This document shows positions 1 through 7,296 of a DNA stretch of 10,679 nucleotides, piece by piece. Below the pieces are notes generated by a model that was not told the origin of the DNA, did not search any database, and was given only the letters and a program-made list of their open reading frames with translations. The position numbers and the translations under genes were made by a program. Position 1 is the stretch's first letter; the number at the start of each line of letters is the position of its first letter. The DNA is from JAHELQ01 sp965603365. Lineage in GTDB: Bacteria > Acidobacteriota > Aminicenantia > UBA2199. Where the stretch lies: assembly GCA_965603365.1 (NCBI GenBank), contig CBFDCR010000117.1, forward strand, positions 1-10,679. Reading direction: 5' to 3'.

Positions 1-63
1 ATGAAGCAAATTAGCAATTCAGGGTACAAAGAAAACTTTGATGGGAAATCTAGGAAATTTGAT

Positions 64-92
64 TTGACTTGTAGGCGGTTATTGATTATACT
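64..92 (+). promoter_or_regulatory. sigma70-type promoter of the gene train
   Basis: A -35 box TTGACT (64-69) and a -10 box TATACT (87-92) are separated by exactly 17 nt, each with five of six consensus bases. The predicted transcript start is near 99, about 40 nt upstream of the first gene. It is the only strong promoter seen before the five-gene run, so it probably drives the whole train. This rests on motif match only. Confidence 0.6.
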
Positions 93-139
93 AAGGCTTA
101 AAAATCAAAAATATAATTGCTTTTGCTTAGGAGGAAAAA

Positions 140-1462
140 ATGCGTAACACCTTGATAATGGGTGCAGCTGGAAGAGACTTTCACAATTTTAACACTTTTT
201 TCAGAGGCAAGAAAGATATTAAAGTTGTAGCCTTCACAGCCACTCAAATCCCCGGCATCGAGGATAAAAAATACCCCAAAGAATTGGCGGGCCCAGAACT
301 GTATCCACAGGGGATTAAAATTTACCCCGAATCGGAACTCGAAGATTTGATAAAAAAATTGGATGTGCACGATGTCTATTTTTCTTACAGTGACGTTCCC
401 TATCAATATGTCATGAGTAAAGCTGCCGATGTCCATAAAGCGGGCGCCAATTTTATTTTGCTGGGGCCTGGTGAGACCATGATCAAAAGCAGCAAGCCTG
501 TTGTTTCCGTTTGCGCGGTTCGCACCGGCTGCGGTAAGAGCCAGACCACCAGGAGGGTGGGGGGCATTTTACAGGAAATGGGACACAAGGTAGCAGCGGT
601 GCGTCACCCCATGCCCTATGGCAATCTGATCAAGCAGAGGGTACAAAAATTTGAGACCCTTGCGGATTTGAAGAAACACGAATGTACTATTGAAGAAATG
701 GAGGAATACGAGCCGCATATCAATAGCGGCATTATCGTGTTTGCCGGTGTGGATTATGAGGCCATATTGAGGGAGGCGGAAAAGGTTGCCGATGTGATTC
801 TGTGGGACGGCGGCAACAATGATTTTTCTTTTTATAAGTCTGACCTGGAGATTGTGGTGGCAGATCCCCACCGGCCGGGACATGAACTGGAGTACTATCC
901 CGGTGAGGTCAACTTCAAGCGAGCCGATGTGATTGTGATCAATAAAATTGATACCGCTGATCTGGAAGATATTTTAAAGGTCAGGGAAAACATACGCAAC
1001 CACAATCCCGGAGCCATTGTGATTGACGCTGCCTCTCCGACTTTTGTAAAGGAAGGGGTTAAGATTAAAGGCAAGAGGGTGCTGGTAATAGAAGACGGCC
1101 CCACCCTGACGCATGGGGAGATGAAGTATGGTGCTGGGGTAATGGCAGCCTATAAATACGGTGCCGCCGAGCTGGTGGACCCAAGGCCATACGCAGTGGG
1201 TTCGATTGCCGATACGTACAACAAATACCCGGGAATTGGCGTATTGCTTCCGGCCATGGGATACGGTGATCAGCAGATTAAGGATCTTCAGAAGACGATC
1301 AACAAAGTAGAAGCCGATCTGGTCGTCATTGCCACCCCCATTGATCTGGCCAGAGTGGTTAGTTTTAAAAAGCCGTGCGTAAGGGTGACGTATGAATTGG
1401 ACGAGATCGGCACGCCCAATTTAGCCGAGGTGTTAAATAATCATCCCGGATTCAAAAAGTAA
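140..1462 (+). CDS. cyclic 2,3-diphosphoglycerate synthetase-like P-loop NTPase
   Basis: The 440-residue product resembles the cyclic 2,3-diphosphoglycerate synthetase family. In methanogens that enzyme uses ATP to close 2,3-diphosphoglycerate into the cyclic thermoprotectant; bacterial relatives are widely annotated this way but their reaction is much less certain. The N-terminal 115 residues form a Rossmann-like part starting LIMGAAGRDFHNFN. A P-loop variant (RTGCGKSQTT, residues 128-137) starts the nucleotide-binding part, DGGNNDF lies at 223-229, and a GTPase-like NKID motif at 268-271. The ATG has an excellent ribosome site (AGGAGG, 129-134, 5 nt spacing). It is the first gene of the train and carbamate kinase follows, so a role in phosphoryl or carbamoyl metabolism is possible. 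No signal peptide or membrane segment is seen; it should be cytoplasmic. The family call is fairly firm, the exact substrate is not. Confidence 0.8.
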   Translation: MRNTLIMGAAGRDFHNFNTFFRGKKDIKVVAFTATQIPGIEDKKYPKELAGPELYPQGIKIYPESELEDLIKKLDVHDVYFSYSDVPYQYVMSKAADVHKAGANFILLGPGETMIKSSKPVVSVCAVRTGCGKSQTTRRVGGILQEMGHKVAAVRHPMPYGNLIKQRVQKFETLADLKKHECTIEEMEEYEPHINSGIIVFAGVDYEAILREAEKVADVILWDGGNNDFSFYKSDLEIVVADPHRPGHELEYYPGEVNFKRADVIVINKIDTADLEDILKVRENIRNHNPGAIVIDAASPTFVKEGVKIKGKRVLVIEDGPTLTHGEMKYGAGVMAAYKYGAAELVDPRPYAVGSIADTYNKYPGIGVLLPAMGYGDQQIKDLQKTINKVEADLVVIATPIDLARVVSFKKPCVRVTYELDEIGTPNLAEVLNNHPGFKK

Positions 1463-1468
1463 TCCGGG
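1445..1468 (+). other. perfect intercistronic stem-loop
   Basis: CCCGGATT (1445-1452) pairs perfectly with AATCCGGG (1461-1468) around an 8-nt loop. The stem covers the stop codon of the cDPG-synthetase-like gene (1460-1462) and ends on the GTG that is the upstream alternative start of carbamate kinase. The downstream tail contains only a short CTTTT run, not a clean U-tract, so this is better read as a partial terminator, attenuator or RNA-processing/stability element than as a full terminator. Confidence 0.55.
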
Positions 1469-1509
1469 TGTCGGCTTTTGGGATAAATTATTGCGGGGTT
1501 GCGGGTTCG

Positions 1510-2493
1510 ATGAAGAGTAAAGTGGCACTGATTGCTTTTGGAGGAAATGTCATGCTTCCCGCTGACGACAGGGGGAGCGCCAGAGAACAATACAATCATG
1601 CCAGGAGGGCGGCTACTTTGATGGTTGATGTGGTGAAGAAGGGTTATGAACTCATTGTTGTCCATGGGAATGGTCCCCAGGTGGGGAATATCCTTCTGCA
1701 GATGGAGGCCGCTTCCAATGTGGTCCCCCCCTTTCCTTTAGATGTATGTGGTGCCATGTCTGAGGGCAGCATGGGCTATATGCTGGAGAGGGCCATCCTG
1801 AATGAACTGAGAAAGAATTCTATTGATAAAGAGGTGGTGACCATACTGACACAGGTGATTGTAGACAGAGAAGATTCGGCTTTCCAGAATCCCACCAAAC
1901 CCATCGGCCCTTTTTACAATTCTTTTAGAGCCAGACAGCTCAGGAGAGATAACAAGTGGGAGATGGTCGAAGATGCCGGCCGGGGATTTCGCCGGGTAGT
2001 GCCTTCTCCAAAACCAATAGATATTGTTCCAAAATGGGTAATTCGAGTGATGTTGGAGAGAGGCGCTATCGTGATTACTTCCGGCGGAGGCGGAATCCCG
2101 GTTTTCATCAATACTTCGGGATATATCGAAGGGGTAGAAGCCGTTATTGATAAAGACTTTGCCTCTTCACTGATCGCCCGAGAGGAGAGAGTCGATTTAT
2201 TTGTCATTTTGACCGGAGTAAGTACTGTATTTGAGAATTTTGGGGAAAAGGATGCCCGCCCCATAAGGGTAATGGATGTGACACAGGCCAGGCGAATGCT
2301 GGCGAAGGGACAATTCCCGGTTGGCTCGATGGGGCCCAAAATCAATGCGGCTATCGAGTATATCGAGGGGGGCGGTAAGGAGGTGCTGATCACTTCTGCA
2401 AAAAAGCTAAAGTCGGCGTTGATCGGACGATCCGGCACAAGAATTGTAAAAAATTTAGAGGAGAGAAAAAGTGGAAGTCAATCTGAACATTGA
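1510..2493 (+). CDS. arcC: carbamate kinase
   Basis: Carbamate kinase interconverts ATP + carbamate (ammonia + CO2) with ADP + carbamoyl phosphate; in fermenters it mostly harvests ATP from carbamoyl phosphate made by arginine, agmatine or purine-ureide breakdown. Family motifs are all visible in order: IAFGGNVML near the N-terminus, VVHGNGPQVGN, the TSGGGGIPV loop, the catalytic AVIDKD segment, VILTGV, VGSMGPK and the C-terminal SGTRIV. At 327 residues it is close to the usual 310-320. I chose ATG 1510 because MKSKVALIAFGGN aligns with the family start; an in-frame GTG at 1468 would add 14 unrelated residues, has no ribosome site and lies in the hairpin. Neither start has a strong Shine-Dalgarno. 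No carbamoyltransferase is present in the window, so the upstream pathway cannot be read here. It overlaps the next gene by 23 nt. Cytoplasmic. Confidence 0.93.
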   Translation: MKSKVALIAFGGNVMLPADDRGSAREQYNHARRAATLMVDVVKKGYELIVVHGNGPQVGNILLQMEAASNVVPPFPLDVCGAMSEGSMGYMLERAILNELRKNSIDKEVVTILTQVIVDREDSAFQNPTKPIGPFYNSFRARQLRRDNKWEMVEDAGRGFRRVVPSPKPIDIVPKWVIRVMLERGAIVITSGGGGIPVFINTSGYIEGVEAVIDKDFASSLIAREERVDLFVILTGVSTVFENFGEKDARPIRVMDVTQARRMLAKGQFPVGSMGPKINAAIEYIEGGGKEVLITSAKKLKSALIGRSGTRIVKNLEERKSGSQSEH

Positions 2494-4702
2494 AAATAAA
2501 GATATTGGCTTTATAAAAGAATACCTGGAAGGGAAGGCGGTTCCTGTTGAGTTGGATGAAGTGGTTTACCAACTGGCACTTTTTAAGACCCAATATGCCA
2601 GAAAAAGTCGGGTTAAGATATACGATCCCGGTTGTGAATATAAGGTCGGCGACTTAATTTACAAAGAGTACGCCGGTAAGCTGCCAATCGGTTCCAAGAA
2701 GTACATTGAGATGGATAAAGGAGTGGTGCTGAGAGCCGTTGATGTGAAGTCAAGATTTGGCTTGCATGAGATTCTCTTAACTTACGAGGGTACTTCGGAC
2801 TTTAGAAGATATACCGAATATTTAGAAAGGCAAAAGATTGAACTGCTGCTTCCCCATAAACAGTCAAGACCCTGTGAGAAGGCCGAGTATTTACCGGAGA
2901 AAGAAGATCCCAGAACCCGACAGGACCCTCTTGTGCAGAGGGATTTTGCGAAATTGAGGAAGAAGTTGAGTGGGTCCCTCCATAAAGAGTCAGTCATTGC
3001 CTTTATCAGCGATAAAGTTCTATTGTTGGAGAATTTAAAAAAAATTGAGCCGGAGGTTTTTGATCGAATAAAAGAATTTTTGAAAGAGAATAAAAAATCC
3101 GAAACCACCGAGTTCCTGGTTGAAAATTTTGTCAAAGTCAATTCAGATGATCCAGAATTTGAATCTTATTGCTTTGCCTTAAATTATATTATGAAGAATG
3201 ATTATAAAATTGATTTCCAGCAGACAAATCTTGAGGGCTGGGGTAGATGGAATCTCATCTCGGTGATCTATTATTTAAAAAAGAATTCTTTGATCAGTGA
3301 AGAAAATCCTTTACTTTCCACTATGACTCTTAAAAATAAAAAAAATCTCGGCCAGCGAAGAAGGAAATTTGAGGACAGCTTACTGAACGAAGAATATAAC
3401 AGATATTTTTTAACCCAGCGGGAGGTTGAAGCAGGGGCTATCAGGCTGCGGTCTGGCCTTTATAATTTTGGGGAATCCATCGAAATTGAGGCTGTAGACC
3501 TGGGCACAAAGAAAACATATACTACCTATTACTACAGTGATGCCAATCTCCTTCTGGGATTTAAAGAATGTTTTGAGAGCATTAGGGCACTGCAGGGAAT
3601 GATTCTGACATTGGATCAGGTGGAGAGCGACAAATTTCATATTAATATCAGGATAACGAAAAAGGGCACCGTTGCCGAAAAGGTGATCTGCGACCTGGAT
3701 AAAAAAGCCTTTAGGGCCACCGAAGAGAAGGTGGCCTCTCCGGTTTTTTTGAATAAGGCCCTATTCCTTGAATCGGATATAATCAATAAGGTCCATGAGA
3801 GGATTGATGAATTTAGAAAGATCGATACATTGAATAAACTGGTGCATAAAATATTCCTGGAATTTGGGATTAAAGAGAAGAATTATGAGATTCACATCCT
3901 GAGGTTGTATCATATTCTGGATCTGATTTATCCAGTTGAATTAAGGGCGGTCGAAGATATTATGTTGAGTAATTCCGAGTTTATCCCTTCGGAAAAAAAT
4001 GTTGGGGTGTTTTATCTGGATTCCGATGCAGTGGTGGAGATCGAAGAGGAGGAATTGAAAAGACGGCGCATGTTGATTGAGGAGTCCAAAAAGAGGAGAG
4101 AGCGGCTAAGACAGCAGAAGTTGGCTGAAGAGAGAGAATTAAAAGAAGAAATTCGCCAAAAGAGAGAAGAGAGACGCAGGAAGAGAGAAGACGAGATGCG
4201 GTTGAAGGAGAAGAGGAAGCAGGAAAAAATAGTGGCGATGGAGAAGAAAAAGGAAAAATCGAAGGAAAGAAGACCCGCTGGCCCAAGGACGGCCCCTTTG
4301 GTAGGAGAAAAAGCAAAGGATAAAAGAGCCCCATTTAAGCCAGGGCGTGAATTTGCCAGGCCCGACACCATGATGCCGGTGGAACCCGTATCGGCCAAAA
4401 AAGAGCATGTTAGAAAGGCAAAGAAGAAAGTTGAAGTGGAAAGGCCGACAAAAGTGAAGAAAAGAATAGAAAAAGCGGCTAGCCACGAAAAGGTGGATCT
4501 GGATGAGATCAAGAGTGAAATTAAGCTGGAAGAACTGAAAGAAAAGGTACTGGATCAGAAGGAAGCGGAAAGGGAAGCCGGGAAGAAAAAGGAAATTGCC
4601 TATAAAGATGATGGCGGATTTGGCGGCATTTTGGCCTCAAAACTTGAAGAGGTTGTAAAGAAGGAAGACAGGGACGAGAAAGAAAAAAAACCAGAGAAAT
4701 GA
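2471..4702 (+). CDS. uncharacterised 743-residue protein with Lys/Glu/Arg-rich tail
   Basis: I do not recognise this protein as a named family. The GTG start has a strong ribosome site (GGAG at 2459-2462) and lies inside the end of carbamate kinase. Residues 1-120 contain a small beta-rich unit around YKVGDLIYKEY (about 56-66), resembling the short barrel modules that follow a 'vGD.v' pattern. Residues 130-300 are mostly helical. A second beta module begins at about 314 (LTQREVEAGAIRLR). Residues 450-515 look helix-turn-helix-like (ILDLIYPVELRAVEDIML, ending in VGVFYLD), weakly reminiscent of HARE/winged-helix domains. From about 523 to 600 there is a continuous charged single helix or coiled coil (ERRRKREDEMRLKEKRK type), then a lysine-rich disordered tail to 743. 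There is no signal peptide or membrane segment. The architecture suggests a cytoplasmic nucleic-acid or ribosome-associated protein, as an inference. Its stop overlaps the next start as ATGA. Confidence 0.85.
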   Translation: MEVNLNIENKDIGFIKEYLEGKAVPVELDEVVYQLALFKTQYARKSRVKIYDPGCEYKVGDLIYKEYAGKLPIGSKKYIEMDKGVVLRAVDVKSRFGLHEILLTYEGTSDFRRYTEYLERQKIELLLPHKQSRPCEKAEYLPEKEDPRTRQDPLVQRDFAKLRKKLSGSLHKESVIAFISDKVLLLENLKKIEPEVFDRIKEFLKENKKSETTEFLVENFVKVNSDDPEFESYCFALNYIMKNDYKIDFQQTNLEGWGRWNLISVIYYLKKNSLISEENPLLSTMTLKNKKNLGQRRRKFEDSLLNEEYNRYFLTQREVEAGAIRLRSGLYNFGESIEIEAVDLGTKKTYTTYYYSDANLLLGFKECFESIRALQGMILTLDQVESDKFHINIRITKKGTVAEKVICDLDKKAFRATEEKVASPVFLNKALFLESDIINKVHERIDEFRKIDTLNKLVHKIFLEFGIKEKNYEIHILRLYHILDLIYPVELRAVEDIMLSNSEFIPSEKNVGVFYLDSDAVVEIEEEELKRRRMLIEESKKRRERLRQQKLAEERELKEEIRQKREERRRKREDEMRLKEKRKQEKIVAMEKKKEKSKERRPAGPRTAPLVGEKAKDKRAPFKPGREFARPDTMMPVEPVSAKKEHVRKAKKKVEVERPTKVKKRIEKAASHEKVDLDEIKSEIKLEELKEKVLDQKEAEREAGKKKEIAYKDDGGFGGILASKLEEVVKKEDRDEKEKKPEK

Positions 4703-6267
4703 AAGAAAAACTGTTGCTTTCCCCCTGGATGAAGGAACTGGATGGCAAAACTATCGGTGATATCGGTATACCTTCCATTGTATTGATGGAAAATGCCTCC
4801 CGCGGGGCGGCAGAGTTTTTTGCCGCTGAATTCCCCGTCGGACAATATCGAAATGTCGTTGTTTTAGTAGGCAAAGGTAACAATGGCGGCGATGGGATCG
4901 CGGTGGGCCGTATATTGGCTCAAAGAGGCTACGAGGTTCTGTTTGTCTTCCTGGCAGACCCGGAAACCCTCAATACCGATCCGAAAATCAATTTTGACAT
5001 CATTAAAAATTTGCAACTGAAATACCTGTATATCAAAGAGGCCGACGACTTGAAGCCTATTTTGCAGAGGTATCACCACCAGGATACCTTTTTAATCGAT
5101 GCCATATTTGGCATCGGTATTAACAAACCGCTGGAGCGGGGGTTCTATGCTGGTCTTATCAACATGGTGAACGAAACGCCCTTTAAAGTGGCCGCCATTG
5201 ATATTCCTTCCGGTCTTTCCGATGCATTTCTGCCGGAACAGGGCATCCACATCAACGCCGCAGCCACCGCCACCTTCCAATGTCTCAAGTGGGCCCACAT
5301 TGCCCCCGACGGTAACCGGTTTTGCGGCAAGATCAAAGTTGTCGATATCGGTATCCCCCAAAAGCTCCTGCAAGATGAAAAGTACTACATGGAACTGATC
5401 TTTCCCGACTGCTTTTCGGACTTGTTTAAGAGGCGGCCCATCGATGCCCATAAAGGAAACTATGGCCACAGCCTGACTATTTGCGGTTCCCTGGAGAAGC
5501 CCGGCGCCGGTGTTCTCAGCTCGTACGCCATCTTGAAAGCCGGTGCCGGTCTGTGTACCGCCGCGGTTTTGCCGGAAAATCGAACCGTCGCCGTCCATTC
5601 GTACCCCGAACTCATGACCCTGGTTTACCGGGATAACAGCGATTTGCCGGGGCGATTCGGAGATTTTAACTGTATTTTGGCGGGGCCCGGCCTGGGCAAT
5701 CATCAAAGCACCCTGGATATGATGTCGCTGGTGATCCGGAATGCCCGCGTCCCGGTTGTGCTGGACGCCGATGCCCTCAATGTGCTCGCCGGTCACCAGG
5801 AGATATTGCAGGAAAAACGGGACTTCCCCGTCGTCGTCACCCCTCATCCCGGCGAGTTCGCCCGCTTGACGGCGCAGCCTATGGCGGAGATTCGGTTGAG
5901 GCGGGTCGAGACGGCCAGGGATTTTGCCCGGGAATTCAATGTATACCTGGTATTAAAGGGGCACCACACCCTGGTGGTAACCCCGGGAGGCAAGATTTTT
6001 GTGAATCAGACGGGCAATCCCGGCATGGCCACTGCCGGCAGCGGCGATGTGTTAAGCGGCATGATTACCGGTTTTATTTCTCAATTTTATCCGATCCATA
6101 AATTGGCAGTCATTTTATCGGCCGCCGTATTTGTACATGGTCTTGCCGGCGACCTGGCCGCCCAAAAAATTGGCGAGATGAGTCTTACGGCTACCGACAT
6201 CCTTAGATTTATCCCCGAGGCCATGGCAAAATTAGATGAATTTAAAACTCCGTTCCGATTCTCCTGA
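4699..6267 (+). CDS. nnr: bifunctional NAD(P)H-hydrate epimerase / ADP-dependent NAD(P)H-hydrate dehydratase
   Basis: This repairs NAD(P)H damaged by hydration. The N-terminal YjeF-type domain (about 1-220) epimerises R- and S-NAD(P)HX, and the C-terminal ribokinase-like domain (about 235-510) dehydrates the S form back to NAD(P)H using ADP. Visible epimerase motifs are MKELD and LMENASRGAAEF near the start, GKGNNGGDG (58-66), DAIFGIG and AIDIPSGLSD. Dehydratase motifs are KGNYGHSLTICGS, AGPGLG, VLDADALN, VTPHPGEFARL (near 381) and NQTGNPGMATAGSGDVLSGM (near 437-456, with the catalytic GSGD). At 522 residues it is a full-length fused enzyme. The ATG overlaps the previous stop by 4 nt (ATGA), so translation is probably coupled. 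The gene is more GC-rich than its upstream neighbour. Cytoplasmic. Confidence 0.95.
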   Translation: MKEKLLLSPWMKELDGKTIGDIGIPSIVLMENASRGAAEFFAAEFPVGQYRNVVVLVGKGNNGGDGIAVGRILAQRGYEVLFVFLADPETLNTDPKINFDIIKNLQLKYLYIKEADDLKPILQRYHHQDTFLIDAIFGIGINKPLERGFYAGLINMVNETPFKVAAIDIPSGLSDAFLPEQGIHINAAATATFQCLKWAHIAPDGNRFCGKIKVVDIGIPQKLLQDEKYYMELIFPDCFSDLFKRRPIDAHKGNYGHSLTICGSLEKPGAGVLSSYAILKAGAGLCTAAVLPENRTVAVHSYPELMTLVYRDNSDLPGRFGDFNCILAGPGLGNHQSTLDMMSLVIRNARVPVVLDADALNVLAGHQEILQEKRDFPVVVTPHPGEFARLTAQPMAEIRLRRVETARDFAREFNVYLVLKGHHTLVVTPGGKIFVNQTGNPGMATAGSGDVLSGMITGFISQFYPIHKLAVILSAAVFVHGLAGDLAAQKIGEMSLTATDILRFIPEAMAKLDEFKTPFRFS

Positions 6268-6727
6268 TCGTACGTTAGAGATTGGCAAAGCCCTGGGGGA
6301 CGTATTGACTGGGGGGGATGAACTTATCTTTCTCTGCGGGGATCTGGGAGCAGGCAAGACCCTCCTGACCAAAGGCATTGGCAAGGCATTGGCGATTGAT
6401 CCTGCCGAGATCGTCAGTCCCACCTTTACGGTGATGAATCAATTGCCCGGTAGGTTGAAAGGCAGGATCATCCGGTTGTTCCATTTCGATCTCTACCGTT
6501 GGGCCGGGGCAGTGGGGAATCATGTCTTCGAGATCGACGAATATATCGGCGAAGGCATTATCGTGGTGGAGTGGGCCCAGTATCTCGCCCCCGCCTATCT
6601 CCTTCTAAAAGGCGCCGTACAGGTCAGCCTTACCGCCCCCGATAAGGACGAAAATGCCCGGCTTATTGAAATCCGGACCGACCTGGAATACATTCACACC
6701 GGTCTCACCCAAAAACTCACCCCATAA
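6236..6727 (+). CDS. tsaE: tRNA threonylcarbamoyladenosine biosynthesis ATPase TsaE
   Basis: TsaE is the P-loop ATPase that works with TsaB and TsaD to place N6-threonylcarbamoyl on A37 of tRNAs reading ANN codons. The 163-residue product shows the Walker A motif GDLGAGKT (35-42), the SPTFTVMNQ switch region (61-69), HFDLYR (83-88) and the EW pair (112-113), all typical of the family, at a normal length. The ATG lies 32 nt inside the end of nnr with no evident ribosome site, which suggests translation by reinitiation or coupling; no alternative ATG, GTG or TTG is available before the Walker A region. nnr-tsaE adjacency is common in bacteria. It is the last gene of the train; no convincing terminator follows. 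Confidence 0.94.
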   Translation: MNLKLRSDSPDRTLEIGKALGDVLTGGDELIFLCGDLGAGKTLLTKGIGKALAIDPAEIVSPTFTVMNQLPGRLKGRIIRLFHFDLYRWAGAVGNHVFEIDEYIGEGIIVVEWAQYLAPAYLLLKGAVQVSLTAPDKDENARLIEIRTDLEYIHTGLTQKLTP

Positions 6728-6807
6728 CCCAACCTCTTGCTCCCCTCTCCTCCATAGACACCTCTCCCGGATCAAAATTCCCACAAAACGGCCCAAGTCG
6801 CCCGCCG

Positions 6808-6827
6808 TTGCGTCACAATCGACGCAA
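6808..6827 (+). other. perfect inverted repeat at left edge of the array
   Basis: TTGCGTC (6808-6814) and GACGCAA (6821-6827) are exact reverse complements separated by 6 nt. The right arm is the start of the first 21-bp unit, so the repeat core occurs once in inverted orientation exactly at the array edge. It could form a hairpin in single strands or be a two-fold protein site. Confidence 0.6.
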
Positions 6828-7114
6828 ATACGCACCCAATTGACGCATCCACATCTGCGGCAGACGCATCCACATTTCAGTTTGACGCATCCACATTTAC
6901 GGAAGACGCATCCGTATTTCAGTTTGACGCATCCACGTTTGATTCTGACGCATCCACGTTTACGGAAGACACATCCGCAGTTCAGTTTGACGCATCCACG
7001 CTTGATTCTGACGCATCCACGTCCCAGTTTGACACATCCGTACCCATTTTTGACGCATATACGCACCACTTTGACGCAATCACATCACCCATTGACGCAA
7101 TCCCGCTCTCTTTC
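6821..7114 (+). repeat. tandem array of 14 units of exactly 21 bp
   Basis: Units begin at 6821 and every 21 nt after that to 7094, with no length change. The core is GACGCATCCAC, usually followed by GTTT or ATTT; GAC opens every unit and GCAT or ACAT follows in most. The last six bases alternate between a few recurring types (CAGTTT, ACGGAA, GATTCT). Middle units (6863-7009) are most alike; both ends decay, for example GACGCAAAT at the left and GACGCAATC at the right. The period is two turns of B-DNA, so cores lie on one face of the helix. It is too short and lacks unique spacers for a CRISPR. It could be a minisatellite, a protein-binding array of iteron-like geometry, or a relic of a repetitive coding segment. 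Confidence 0.93.
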
Positions 7115-7230
7115 GTTGCCCACCCCTATCGAATGTGGCAGAATTAATACGAGTGTCGGAGTAATTCTTTCGGCTGCCCTTTTCTGTCCTACTAAAATAT
7201 ATTTTCCCTATTATTTCCAGTTTAACACAG

Positions 7231-7259
7231 TTGAAGTCATCTATTTTTGATTATATAAT
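7231..7259 (+). promoter_or_regulatory. promoter of first toxin-antitoxin operon
   Basis: TTGAAG (7231-7236) and a perfect TATAAT (7254-7259) are 17 nt apart. Predicted transcription starts near 7266, about 30 nt before the antitoxin ATG. The -10 lies in a short palindrome (TTATATAA, 7251-7258) that might be part of an autoregulatory operator, as is usual for type II antitoxins; that part is inference. Confidence 0.6.
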
Positions 7260-7296
7260 ATAGTCATGAGAAATTATTGCTGGTTGGAGGTCTTAA

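Larger units (their letters stand above)
6728..7230. other. gene-poor intergenic stretch containing the 21-bp repeat array
   Basis: No credible gene was found. On the plus strand the first half is strongly C-rich and G-poor (for example 6728-6770), a skew unlike the flanking genes. It contains the 14-unit array at 6821-7114 and, to its right, an inverted repeat AGAATTA (7140-7146) / TAATTCT (7162-7168) around a 15-nt loop, too weak to call a terminator. The last part becomes AT-rich toward the promoter of the first toxin-antitoxin pair. Confidence 0.7.

Noticed and set aside
1..147. 48-codon frame from ATG 1 to TAA 145-147
   Set aside because: It has no visible ribosome site, it spans the promoter, and it ends inside the next gene; more likely upstream non-coding DNA.
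1468..1509. Carbamate kinase start at GTG 1468
   Set aside because: Adds 14 residues absent from the family, lacks a ribosome site and sits in the hairpin.
4012..4512. 166-codon minus-strand Ser/Phe-rich frame
   Set aside because: It is the antisense of the Lys/Glu/Arg-rich tail; composition is explained by that.
5092..5847. 251-codon minus-strand frame opposite nnr
   Set aside because: Shadow of a GC-rich, fully motif-supported gene on the plus strand.
6605..7069. 154-codon minus-strand cysteine-rich frame across the array
   Set aside because: Same period effect, then antisense to tsaE; no ribosome site or promoter recognised.
6821..7114. CRISPR array
   Set aside because: Period 21 bp with no unique 30-bp spacers and no cas genes.
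7140..7168. Inverted repeat AGAATTA/TAATTCT as terminator of the tsaE train
   Set aside because: AT-rich 7-bp stem, 15-nt loop and no U-tract, about 400 nt after tsaE.
6654..7250. 198-codon plus-strand frame reading THPxxxL repeats
   Set aside because: It starts inside tsaE without a ribosome site; its openness follows from the 21-bp period.
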